From positions 992,001 to 1,056,000 of the forward strand of contig NZ_AP024884.1 of NCBI RefSeq assembly GCF_024346955.1: 64,000 nucleotides of DNA, written 5' to 3'. Source of the DNA: Vibrio mangrovi (lineage in GTDB: Bacteria; Pseudomonadota; Gammaproteobacteria; Enterobacterales; Vibrionaceae). Made by a program: the position numbers and the translations under genes. Positions 10,210-18,033 of the stretch are shown here, in pieces. Each line of letters opens with the position of its first letter. Positions within the stretch are counted from its first letter, which is position 1. The notes beneath the pieces were generated by a model. The model did no database searches. It had not been told where the DNA came from and saw only the letters and a list, made by a program, of their open reading frames with translations.

Positions 10210-11307
10210 TTACAACTCTCCCGGATGATTCATTTCCGGGACTAAGACCATGAATTCATCTGCATTGTGTCGGCTTACCATTTCATTATTGCGAAGGTGT
10301 TTTTTAATTCGCTGAGCAATTTTTTTTAAGAGAGTGTCGCCAAAGTCGAAACCAAACTCCTCATTAATAAGCTTGAAACGATTAATATCGAGTAACAGAA
10401 GACCCAGTTTTTTCTTATTGTGCTCGGCTTTTGCCATTTCTTTACTGAGATGGTCCATAAACAAGAAACGATTAGGCAAACTAGTAAGCTGATCATACTG
10501 AAGAGTGTGAGACATCTTCAGTGCCATAGCCCGGGACTCATTGATATCATCAAATACAATCACGCCACCGAGGGTTTCACCAGACTCAGAAATTAATGGT
10601 GCGGCACTATCTTCAACAGAAATCCATTGTCCATTCTGACACTTCATCTGACAGTTTAATGCCATACCGACCACTCGCTTATCCTGAATCGCCAGTCGGA
10701 TCGGATTTACATGTGAAGGTCCGTCATCACCGATTCTCAGCGGCATGACCTCTTCAATCGTTTTCCCCTGCGCCTCATTGAAGGTCATTCCAGTGAGTAA
10801 TTCTGCTGCCGGATTCATATAAGTGATATAACAGTTTTTATCTGTGGTCATCACTGCATCGCCAATTGAGTCTAAAGTCACCTGAGCATGACGATAGATA
10901 TCGGCAAGCTGTCGTTCACGGTTGCGAAGCATAAGTTGAGTACGGACACGCGCAGCAACAACGGGGGGTTGTAGTGGTTTAGAAATAAAATCAACAGCTC
11001 CGTTTCTTAAACCATGGAGCTGATCTTCGACTGAATCATGCGAAGTGATAAAAATAACAGGAGTCAGTGCCGTCACATGATGGCTTTTTAATTTGGTCAA
11101 TACCTCGTAACCATTCATACCAGGCATTTGTATATCTAATAAAATGATATCAGGTTGAATATTAACGGACTTCTTTAATGCTTCTATTCCATTTTGTTCA
11201 AAGAAAACCTGACCAATCGATCTCAATACCTGATATAAAAGGTTAATTTGATCAACATCGTCATCCACTAACAAAATTCGCGGCGAAGATCCACTGACTG
11301 AAAACAT
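10210..11307 (-). CDS. REC-PAS-GGDEF half of a split c-di-GMP protein, ended by a premature stop
   Basis: A receiver domain (about 10-128) has the acidic pair in LLVDDDVD, the acceptor in IILLDIQMPGMNG and the Lys in SKPLQPP. A PAS domain follows (about 140-255), then the first half of a GGDEF domain (about 275-365). The signature that should read GGDEF is RHNADEF, so two glycines are lost and cyclase activity is unlikely; degenerate GGDEF domains often serve as GTP-sensing modules for an attached EAL domain. Translation stops at TAA (10210-10212) inside the GGDEF fold. This is the first gene of the operon with the EAL half, the hybrid kinase and the REC-GGDEF cyclase. The stop could be a real nonsense mutation or a sequencing error. 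Confidence 0.85.
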   Translation of the reverse strand: MFSVSGSSPRILLVDDDVDQINLLYQVLRSIGQVFFEQNGIEALKKSVNIQPDIILLDIQMPGMNGYEVLTKLKSHHVTALTPVIFITSHDSVEDQLHGLRNGAVDFISKPLQPPVVAARVRTQLMLRNRERQLADIYRHAQVTLDSIGDAVMTTDKNCYITYMNPAAELLTGMTFNEAQGKTIEEVMPLRIGDDGPSHVNPIRLAIQDKRVVGMALNCQMKCQNGQWISVEDSAAPLISESGETLGGVIVFDDINESRAMALKMSHTLQYDQLTSLPNRFLFMDHLSKEMAKAEHNKKKLGLLLLDINRFKLINEEFGFDFGDTLLKKIAQRIKKHLRNNEMVSRHNADEFMVLVPEMNHPGEL

Positions 11308-11474
11308 ACCATATCCCTATCACTCAATACGCTGAGATTCTGTTCAAATAAACATAGATACTGATGAAAGCTGTCGGCAATACTCCTTCTTATATAAAAG
11401 ACACAAAGGATGCATATGATTGAGTATAGAAGAAAATTGTGATATGTGTTTTCAACAACGCCCCGAACAACCTG

Positions 11475-11499
11475 ACCATTCGTCCCTGAATGGTTTTTT
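11475..11499 (+). terminator. Intrinsic terminator with no obvious plus-strand gene before it
   Basis: A perfect 7-bp stem (ACCATTC, loop GTCCCT, GAATGGT) is followed directly by a run of T. This is a textbook rho-independent terminator for plus-strand transcription. No coding gene on the plus strand lies upstream; the neighbouring c-di-GMP operon runs the other way. It may end a small RNA starting in 11310-11470, or block antisense transcription entering from the operon side. Confidence 0.7.
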
Positions 11500-11547
11500 C
11501 GTTCTGTGGTCAAACAGACTTGGTTTAAATCCCTCTGCTGTGAACAA

Positions 11548-11802
11548 TCAAGAGACTGTCTGAGTTTCTTCCATTTCTTCTTTCCTCAGATTAATTTCAT
11601 CAAAAGTAATCAGGTTATTGAGAAACAGCAGAATCTCCCGCAGTTCGTTTTGGTTGGTCGTGGGATCGGTATTGGTAATAAGAAAATCAATCAGATAGCC
11701 GCGGGCGGTCAGGTGTAAATCGAGTGAACATGAAAAAGCAATAACGACAGATTCGCAACGCTTGGCATTTTTTGTTTGAATTGATTTTAGTGTATACGGC
11801 AC
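11548..11802 (-). CDS. Possible small hypothetical protein
   Basis: An 84-residue reading frame with a GTG start occupies much of the 578-bp gap between the c-di-GMP operon and the MerR gene. The product has a hydrophobic middle (HLTARGYLIDFLI) and an acidic tail (LRKEEMEET). I do not recognise it. No Shine-Dalgarno sequence precedes the start, and a plus-strand frame is also open across part of the region, so it may be chance. The remainder of the gap (11308-11474 and 11803-11885) holds the promoter regions of the flanking genes and the terminator at 11475. Confidence 0.25.
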   Translation of the reverse strand: MPYTLKSIQTKNAKRCESVVIAFSCSLDLHLTARGYLIDFLITNTDPTTNQNELREILLFLNNLITFDEINLRKEEMEETQTVS

Positions 11803-11885
11803 AATGGATTGGTTCAGTGGTGACGTTGCTCTCCCCTTAACGAGGCATTAGTCATCCAAACTAATCTACAGGATAAGGACTCCAA

Positions 11886-12245
11886 ATGTTTATTAATGAA
11901 GCATCTAAATTATCTGGAGCGACTCAAAGAGCAATCAGGTTATACGAGTCTCTCGGATTACTGAATGTTTCTAGATCAGGGAAATACCGTGTTTATAATC
12001 AAGAAAATATAAACATGATAAAGATAATTAAACAAGCTCAAACTCTTGGGATTACGCTTTCCGATATGGTTGCTTTAAAAAGTAAGCAAGAAGATTTTGA
12101 CTGGAAATCAGTCAGTAAATTTCTGCTTCAAAAGCAAGAAGAAATTGAAAAAAATATAAAAGAGCTAGAGTTACAAAAGCAGCGTATTAAAAATTATCAA
12201 ATTTCGATTGATAAGTGTGTTCAAGGACTTGACTCTGACCTTTAG
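11886..12245 (+). CDS. MerR-family transcriptional regulator
   Basis: The N-terminal 70 residues are a MerR winged helix-turn-helix: INEASKLSG, then RAIRLYESLGLL, then YRVYNQENI. It continues into a long amphipathic dimerisation helix (LLQKQEEIEKNIKELELQKQ, about 80-105). There is no obvious metal-binding cysteine cluster; a single Cys lies near the C-terminus (about 113). The gene has a good ribosome site (ATAAGGA before the ATG). It is followed 41 bases later, on the same strand, by a flavodoxin-fold oxidoreductase. This is the usual pairing for MerR regulators that switch on a reductase in response to aldehydes, quinones or oxidants. Effector unknown. Confidence 0.88.
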   Translation: MFINEASKLSGATQRAIRLYESLGLLNVSRSGKYRVYNQENINMIKIIKQAQTLGITLSDMVALKSKQEDFDWKSVSKFLLQKQEEIEKNIKELELQKQRIKNYQISIDKCVQGLDSDL

Positions 12246-12286
12246 GTAAGAGTTTAAACTGCACTTTCTACCTAATTCGGATATGT

Positions 12287-12868
12287 ATGTTTATGAAAAA
12301 AGTGTTAGTTATCAATGCGAACCCCAAACCTACTAGTTTGTGTAAGTCTTTAGCTGAACAGTATACGTCGGTTGCGACAGACAAGCATAGTGTTGAACAG
12401 ATTAATATAGGTGACTTGAATTTCGCAATAAGTTTAGACGAAGGATATGATAAAATTATCGCCTTGGAGCCTGATCTAGTGGATTTCCAAAAGAAGATTC
12501 AATGGTCTGAACATGTTGTCATTATCAGCCCTGTTTGGTGGGGAACGATACCAGCAAAATTTAAAGGTGCTATTGATCGAGCATTTTTACCTGGCTTTTC
12601 ATTCAAATATGCTGATGGTAAATCAATTCCAGAGAAGTTATTGAAAGGGCGTACCTCTGAACTAATTATTACACTTGATACTCCTCCTTTTTGGTATAAA
12701 TATGTCAAAGGTAATGCCATATATAAACAGTTAAAGCACTCCATTTTGGATTTCTCTGGTATTAAAAATACTTCTTCAACTTATTTTGGCCCAGTTATCA
12801 ATTCTAATCGTGATAATAGGAAAGTTTGGTTGAATAAAGTGGCAGCGTTAGCAAATAGAATAAAGTGA
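12287..12868 (+). CDS. Flavodoxin-fold NAD(P)H-dependent oxidoreductase (quinone reductase family)
   Basis: This is a 193-residue FMN/FAD-binding reductase of the Flavodoxin_2 family, whose members reduce quinones or similar electrophiles by two electrons. The N-terminus (VLVINANPKPTSLC) is the phosphate/flavin-binding loop. VVIISPVWWGTIPAKFKGAIDR (split WG-T as the second flavin contact) and PGFSFKY follow as in family members. An internal ATG two codons downstream (12293) could equally be the start; neither has a strong ribosome site. It is probably controlled by the MerR gene immediately upstream. Confidence 0.85.
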   Translation: MFMKKVLVINANPKPTSLCKSLAEQYTSVATDKHSVEQINIGDLNFAISLDEGYDKIIALEPDLVDFQKKIQWSEHVVIISPVWWGTIPAKFKGAIDRAFLPGFSFKYADGKSIPEKLLKGRTSELIITLDTPPFWYKYVKGNAIYKQLKHSILDFSGIKNTSSTYFGPVINSNRDNRKVWLNKVAALANRIK

Positions 12869-13024
12869 CCATCATTATGTGAATTGTCACAGAAGGCTGC
12901 TACAAGCATTTAAGAGTGAACAGGAAGCCCGTAAAAGCGGCCCCTGAATCACAACTAACCAAACCAATTGATAAGGGGTTGGCCAAAAGTGGGAACAAAA
13001 AACTGCCCCACTAACCGTAAAACA

Positions 13025-14182
13025 CTACAAAGCCAACCTTAATATCTCTGCGGCATCGTGCGGCGTAATATCTTTATGTTCCCCAATGGCAAGCAGGCCG
13101 TGTTCGGTGAGCTTTTCCTGCACTGCCGGAATGTCTTTTTCAGTCAGGTTATAATCAGACAGCCGGGTTGGATTGCCCATTTGGCTGAAAAAGTCTTCCG
13201 TTTTCTGAATCGCCAGCTCAATCTGCTGTTCTTCTGTACCCTCGGTAATATTGAGTACGCGATGTGCATACTGCAACAGCTTGCCTTTTTTCTGCTCTTT
13301 TTTGTAACGCCACAAAGCCGGCATCACAATCGCCAGCGTCTGGGCGTGGTCCAAGCCGTAAAGCGCGGTCAGCTCGTGACCAATGGCGTGAGTTGACCAG
13401 TCTGTCGGTACGCCGTTTTTCAGTGTGCCATTGAGTGCCATAGTCGCTGTCCACATCAGATTCGCGCGCACATCATAATCATCAGGTGTCGCCAGCGCTG
13501 CCGGACCATCTTCCAACAGAGTGAGTAACAGACCTTCGGCAAAACGGTCAGAAACTTTTGCGTTGACCGGATACGTCATGTACTGCTCCATGATGTGGAC
13601 AAAGCTGTCAACCGCACCATTGGCGATTTGCCGGGCCGGAAGTGTATACGTGGTTTGCGGATCGAGTATCGAGAAGACCGGACGAACAAGATCGGAGCCA
13701 AAGGATAATTTATCCTGAGTCGCAGCGCGGGTAACGACACTGTTTCTGTTCATCTCCGAACCCGTTGCAGGCAGAGTAAGCACACACCCCAGAGGTAAGG
13801 CGCGCTGCACACAGCCGCCACCGATGGTAATAATGTCCCAGGAATCGCCTTCATAACATGCTGCGGCTGCAATAAATTTACTGCCGTCAATCACCGAACC
13901 ACCACCGACAGCCAGAATCACATCGATCTGCTCCTGTTTCGCAACAGCAACGGCTTTGATCAGTGTTTCGTAATGTGGATTCGGCTCAATACCACCAAAT
14001 TCAAATACAGCACACTCTTTGAGTGCATCGAGTACCTGCTCATAGACACCGTTGGTTTTGATACTGCCGCCACCGTAAGTCAGCAGAACACGGCTATTGG
14101 GGGAAATTTCTTCTTTCAGTGTGGCAATTTGTCCTTTGCCAAAGTGTACTTTGGTCGGGTTGAAGTAGGTAAAGTTGTCCAT
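13025..14182 (-). CDS. yqhD: Iron-type NADPH-dependent alcohol/aldehyde dehydrogenase YqhD
   Basis: The 385-residue protein matches E. coli YqhD along its length (FGKGQIATL, LLTYGGGSIK, EFGGIEPNP, AVGGGSVIDGSKFIAAA, LTLPATGSE, HELTALYGLDHAQTLAIVMPALW). YqhD reduces short-chain aldehydes with NADPH and helps detoxify lipid peroxidation products and glyoxals. The metal-ligand region is present: an Asp in NGAVDSFVH and the His of AIGHEL and GLDHAQ. A decayed copy of its 3' end lies about 12.3 kb away at 661-872 in the same orientation. The gene stands alone, with its promoter in 14183-14347. Confidence 0.92.
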   Translation of the reverse strand: MDNFTYFNPTKVHFGKGQIATLKEEISPNSRVLLTYGGGSIKTNGVYEQVLDALKECAVFEFGGIEPNPHYETLIKAVAVAKQEQIDVILAVGGGSVIDGSKFIAAAACYEGDSWDIITIGGGCVQRALPLGCVLTLPATGSEMNRNSVVTRAATQDKLSFGSDLVRPVFSILDPQTTYTLPARQIANGAVDSFVHIMEQYMTYPVNAKVSDRFAEGLLLTLLEDGPAALATPDDYDVRANLMWTATMALNGTLKNGVPTDWSTHAIGHELTALYGLDHAQTLAIVMPALWRYKKEQKKGKLLQYAHRVLNITEGTEEQQIELAIQKTEDFFSQMGNPTRLSDYNLTEKDIPAVQEKLTEHGLLAIGEHKDITPHDAAEILRLAL

Positions 14183-14347
14183 GCGATTTCCTGACGCTGA
14201 CTGAATATTGTTATCAATTAGGCTATCAATTAACGCATGCGATTCCTATCGCAAATTGTTCTTTTTACCCTTTTTTATCTGTCCATGAGCGTGGAGATGA
14301 TACTCACCCGGTAAATAGTGAAAGGTAGAACTGACCTGAACCACGTT

Positions 14348-17008
14348 TTAGAATCTAGCCCGCCGGCGCTGATACCACTTATGTGTTTCTTCAACCACCA
14401 GCAGAATCAACGCCATTAACACCAGCTGGACTGACTGTTCCCATGAGATGGGCTGGATTTGCAGTACATCACTGATCCATGGCGTATACATTGCCGAAAC
14501 ATGGACAAGTAAAGCAATAGGAACGGCAAAGGTTAAAAACCAGTTGTCTCTGAGTGGTAATGAGAAGATAGAACGAGTTTCAGAGCGGCTACTCAGTGCC
14601 CGGATATTACCGAAAAGCACCATCAGCATCAGCGTTTGGTTCCTTGCCATCGTGATCGACTCGCCTGACTGAAGTGCCAGATAGTAGAGAAGGAATGCCA
14701 GCCCGCCCATCACGATGCCGGAAACCAGAATATCCTCGACCAGTCTTTTATCGAAAACCGGCTCATCAGGACTTCTCGGTTTACAGACCAGTTCATTCCC
14801 TTCTTTAGGTTCAAAAGCCAGCGCCACATCCTGCAATCCGTTTGCAATTAAGTTTAACCATAACAACTGTACTGCGATCATCGGCATCGGTAACCCGGCA
14901 ATAACGGTCATAAAAAACAGCAAGAGAGCGGAAAAACCAGTCGCAACAAGCAACGCAACCACCTTGCGTATATTGTTATACACCACCCGGCCCTGCTCAA
15001 TTCCTGCGACGATAGAGGCAAAATTATCATCGGTAATGATCAGATCCGCCGTCTCTTTAGCAACATCAGTACCACGTTTGCCCATCGCAATTCCGGTATT
15101 GGCCCGACGCATTGCCGGTGCATCATTGACACCATCGCCGGTGACAGCAACAAAATGGTTCTGCCGCATAAAACTATCGACAATCTGCTCTTTTTGCTGC
15201 GGTTCAATGCGGGCAAAGACTCTGGCTGGGCGAATCAGGTCATCGGCGGCTTCCGGGTCTTTCGTCATCGCCTGACGGATCATCGTGCCGGTCACAACCC
15301 GTTCATGTTCTTTGCACAGGCCGAGCTCGACCGCGATCGATTTTGCGGTCGACGGATGGTCGCCCGTAATCATCGCCACTTCAATCCCTGCCAGACGACA
15401 ACGACGAATTGCGTCATAGGCTTCTTTGCGCACCGGGTCGATCATCGCAACCATACCTAAAAAGCTCATCTGTTCCATTTTGTGATGGTGATTCTCCACC
15501 ACTTCCCGTTTAGCAAGAGCAATCACCCGGTAACCCTGCCGGGCCAGAGACTCAAACTGTTCTTCAATCAGGTGGCGCTCGATATCCACCGGACCGTGAA
15601 CAGTTTCCATCTGGTCACACATCTCCAGCATTTTCTCCGGACTACCTTTGGCATATAGCCACTTAGTATCTCCGTCAAAGTTCACACTACCACAGTAAGC
15701 ATTTTCCGGTTCATACGGGATCAGTTCCAGCTGTGTCTGCTGACGTCTGAGTTCCGTAATCGACATACCGAGCTTTTTCGCCAGAACCAGAAAAGCGATA
15801 TCCACGATGTCACCGTCGGAGATCCATTCTCCCTTGGCATAGTTCAGGTGACTTTCGTTCGCGAGTACTCCGGCGACACACAGTTCACGCAGATGGCGTA
15901 ATTCAGTATCACCATGAATTTCCCCTCCGGGAGCAACGCCTTCTCCCGAAACCTGAATAACATGGCCGTCCGGTAATACAATCCGGCGAATGGTCAGTTC
16001 ATTGACGGTCAGTGTCCCGGTTTTATCAGAGCAGATAAAAGTACAGGAGCCTAACGCTTCGACAGCAATCAGTTTACGGATGATCACGCTACACTTCGCC
16101 ATCCGTTCCATACCGATTGCCAGCGCAACGGTCAGCGCAACAGGCAACCCTTCCGGAATCACCGACACCGCCAGACCGATCGTCATCAGAATAATGGCTT
16201 CGATGCTATAACTGCCTTTGAGCAACATGATAATAATTAAGATAAAAATAGCGACAGAAATGCCTGCCGAGACCTGATAGGTAAAGTTCTTAATCCGGAT
16301 CATCAGAGGTGGTTCTGAGGTGCGTTCTTGCGTCACATGCGTGGCAATTTTCCCGATTTCAGTGCTTGTCCCGGTTGCAGTGACAATAGCCTGTGCCCGG
16401 CCATGCGTGATAATACTACTGGCAAACCCCTGATTGACCCGTTCAGACAACAGTGCATCTTCTTCAACTTCAGCACCTGCATTTTTACTGACCGCCAGAG
16501 ATTCCCCGGTCAGCATCGATTCGTCGATCGCCAGATTATGACTGCTGACCAGACGGACATCCGCCGGAACCCGATCTCCGGATGACAGAATCACCAGATC
16601 ACCGGGAACAAGTTCTTCAACATCAATGGAAAGACCGATGCCATCCCGGATGACATGAGTCACACCCTTGACCATATTTCTCAGCGCAGCAGCAGAACGT
16701 TGGGCCGAATACTCCTGAATCATGCCGATGACAGCATTCAGGATAAGAACAGCCAGAATAAAAATACCACTTGGATTTTCGCCAAGCATAAAAGAGACAA
16801 TGGCCGCAATCATCAGGATATAAATAAACGGGCTTAAGAACTGCCGCAAAAAGATCCGCAACGGCCCGGCCATCGGAGGTTCCGGAAGACGATTCCGGCC
16901 ATATTTCTCCAGTCTTTCTGCCGCTTCCCGTTGCGTTAAACCGGCCAAAGGTTCCGGTTCTGTTTTCTCTTGAGCTGTTTTTTCGTCAAAGGAGCCGAAT
17001 TCCATCAT
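14348..17008 (-). CDS. P2-type cation-transporting ATPase
   Basis: This is an inner-membrane ATP-driven cation pump of about 886 residues, the usual length for P2 ATPases. The N-terminal cation-ATPase domain (GLTQREAAERLEKYGRN) is followed by paired helices, the actuator motif LTGESLAVSK, the PEGLP signature of P2 pumps in the fourth helix, the phosphorylation motif CSDKTGTLT (Asp near 326), and TGDGVNDAPAMRRA. The C-terminal six helices have the cation-ATPase C domain. The start is set at the ATG 17006-17008, which follows AGGAGG by eight bases; an upstream GTG has no such site. Calcium/magnesium or sodium export is possible; the ion cannot be fixed from sequence alone. Confidence 0.9.
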   Translation of the reverse strand: MMEFGSFDEKTAQEKTEPEPLAGLTQREAAERLEKYGRNRLPEPPMAGPLRIFLRQFLSPFIYILMIAAIVSFMLGENPSGIFILAVLILNAVIGMIQEYSAQRSAAALRNMVKGVTHVIRDGIGLSIDVEELVPGDLVILSSGDRVPADVRLVSSHNLAIDESMLTGESLAVSKNAGAEVEEDALLSERVNQGFASSIITHGRAQAIVTATGTSTEIGKIATHVTQERTSEPPLMIRIKNFTYQVSAGISVAIFILIIIMLLKGSYSIEAIILMTIGLAVSVIPEGLPVALTVALAIGMERMAKCSVIIRKLIAVEALGSCTFICSDKTGTLTVNELTIRRIVLPDGHVIQVSGEGVAPGGEIHGDTELRHLRELCVAGVLANESHLNYAKGEWISDGDIVDIAFLVLAKKLGMSITELRRQQTQLELIPYEPENAYCGSVNFDGDTKWLYAKGSPEKMLEMCDQMETVHGPVDIERHLIEEQFESLARQGYRVIALAKREVVENHHHKMEQMSFLGMVAMIDPVRKEAYDAIRRCRLAGIEVAMITGDHPSTAKSIAVELGLCKEHERVVTGTMIRQAMTKDPEAADDLIRPARVFARIEPQQKEQIVDSFMRQNHFVAVTGDGVNDAPAMRRANTGIAMGKRGTDVAKETADLIITDDNFASIVAGIEQGRVVYNNIRKVVALLVATGFSALLLFFMTVIAGLPMPMIAVQLLWLNLIANGLQDVALAFEPKEGNELVCKPRSPDEPVFDKRLVEDILVSGIVMGGLAFLLYYLALQSGESITMARNQTLMLMVLFGNIRALSSRSETRSIFSLPLRDNWFLTFAVPIALLVHVSAMYTPWISDVLQIQPISWEQSVQLVLMALILLVVEETHKWYQRRRARF

Positions 17009-17161
17009 TCCGAACCCTCCTGTATGCCAAATCACTGATGTCCTTTATATCTCAGAAAAGGATAGCAGCTCAGGCCACTACAAATCATGATCTGGGTTTC
17101 AAGTGTTATTGAAGGTTGGCGGGAATTTTGCGCAGTCTGTCCCTGTAACTTATCTGTTTTT

Positions 17162-17291
17162 AACCCTATTTTTAGGGATAAAATATAATTTATAAAAATC
17201 AATTAGTTATAATTCAGATAAAAAATAGGGTTTTTACTATGATTTCATCGTCTGCTCTTTAATAATCTGGCTGACAGAGATATATTGAACC
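17162..17291 (+). promoter_or_regulatory. Leader of CRISPR array 1
   Basis: The AT-rich region directly before the first repeat contains inverted arms AACCCTATTTTT (17162-17173) and AAAAATAGGGTT (17221-17232), and a GCTCTTTAATAAT box near the array. The right arm begins exactly 71 bases before the first repeat, as in the other two leaders. It should drive transcription of the array and mark the end where new spacers enter. Confidence 0.75.
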
Positions 17292-17619
17292 CTTCACTGC
17301 CGCATAGGCAGCTTAGAAATGTTTGCGCTGTAGACATATCCCCGGAATTAACTTCACTGCCGCATAGGCAGCTTAGAAACAATCTCTCAGACTACATGGA
17401 CAGCGATCCGGCTTCACTGCCGCATAGGCAGCTTAGAAATTCCACTTTTTCAACTTCCATCAGCGTTGTTCCTTCACTGCCGCATAGGCAGCTTAGAAAA
17501 TCTCGTTATTGGTTCCCATCGGCTTTAGTTTCTTCACTGCCGCATAGGCAGCTTAGAAAATCCTCGGTTTTGACTTCGCCATTGGCCGTTGCTTCACTGC
17601 CGCACAGGCAGATTTCCAG
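17292..17619 (+). CRISPR. CRISPR array 1, type I-F, six repeats and five spacers
   Basis: Repeats of 28 bp (starting CTTCACTGCC, then GCATAGG, ending CAGCTTAGAAA) begin at 17292, 17352, 17412, 17472, 17532 and 17592, with 32-bp spacers at an exact 60-bp period. This is the type I-F repeat, whose short palindrome (CTGCC/GGCAG) is cut by Cas6f. The last repeat is degenerate in its 3' half, marking the leader-distal end. The array sits about 80 bp upstream of cas1 on the same strand. None of the five spacers obviously matches another part of this window. Confidence 0.97.
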
Positions 17620-17699
17620 AACCCATAAAAAGCACTTGATAGCATAAAAAACATTTGCTTATGATAGATACCTCCTCCGACCACTGATAAGGACATCTC

Positions 17700-18029
17700 T
17701 TGGCCAGTGAATTTTCTCCCAGCGAACTGAAAACGATTCTCCATTCCAAACGCGCCAATCTCTATTATCTGCAGCACTGCCGGGTACTGGTTAACGGTGG
17801 CCGGGTTGAATATGTCACCGATCAGGGCAAAGAGAGTCTGTACTGGAATATCCCGATTGCCAATACGACTGTAATAATGCTGGGGACCGGAACTTCCATC
17901 ACTCAGGCAGCAATGAGGGAACTGGCAAAGGCCGGTGATAAACGCTGCCTGAATGGTTTTCGCACAGTACAAGCACTTGATGTGATGATTGATACCCTAC
18001 AAGATACCGCAACTCAACTAGCGGTGTAA
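17700..18029 (+). pseudogene. cas1: cas1 (type I-F) with a large in-frame internal deletion
   Basis: Residues 1-79 match the N-terminus of Cas1f (SPSELKTILHSKRANLYYLQ, then IPIANTT and LGTGTSITQAAMRELAKAG). Residues about 81-109 match the extreme C-terminus (CLNGF, then QALDVMIDTLQDTA). Family members are about 325 residues, so roughly 215 central residues are gone, including the Glu/His/Asp metal ligands of the integrase site. The join keeps frame, so a stable 109-residue peptide could be made but could not integrate spacers. The TTG start at 17700 has AAGGA six bases before it. cas2-3 starts four bases after the stop. Confidence 0.88.
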
Positions 18030-18033
18030 TCTG

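Noticed and set aside
11308..11474. c-di-GMP riboswitch in front of the c-di-GMP operon
   Set aside because: I looked for the GEMM core (conserved A-rich and GCAAAGCC segments) on both strands and did not find it.
14715..15275. Plus-strand frame of 186 codons within the P-type ATPase
   Set aside because: Antisense shadow of a well-conserved ATPase gene.
17285..17647. Reading frame of 120 codons with a repeated SLPHRQLRN peptide
   Set aside because: It runs through CRISPR array 1; the 60-bp period keeps it open. It is not a gene.
17553..17972. Minus-strand frame of 139 codons across the end of array 1 and cas1
   Set aside because: It overlaps CRISPR repeats and the clear Cas1f-coding frame, and has no recognisable product.
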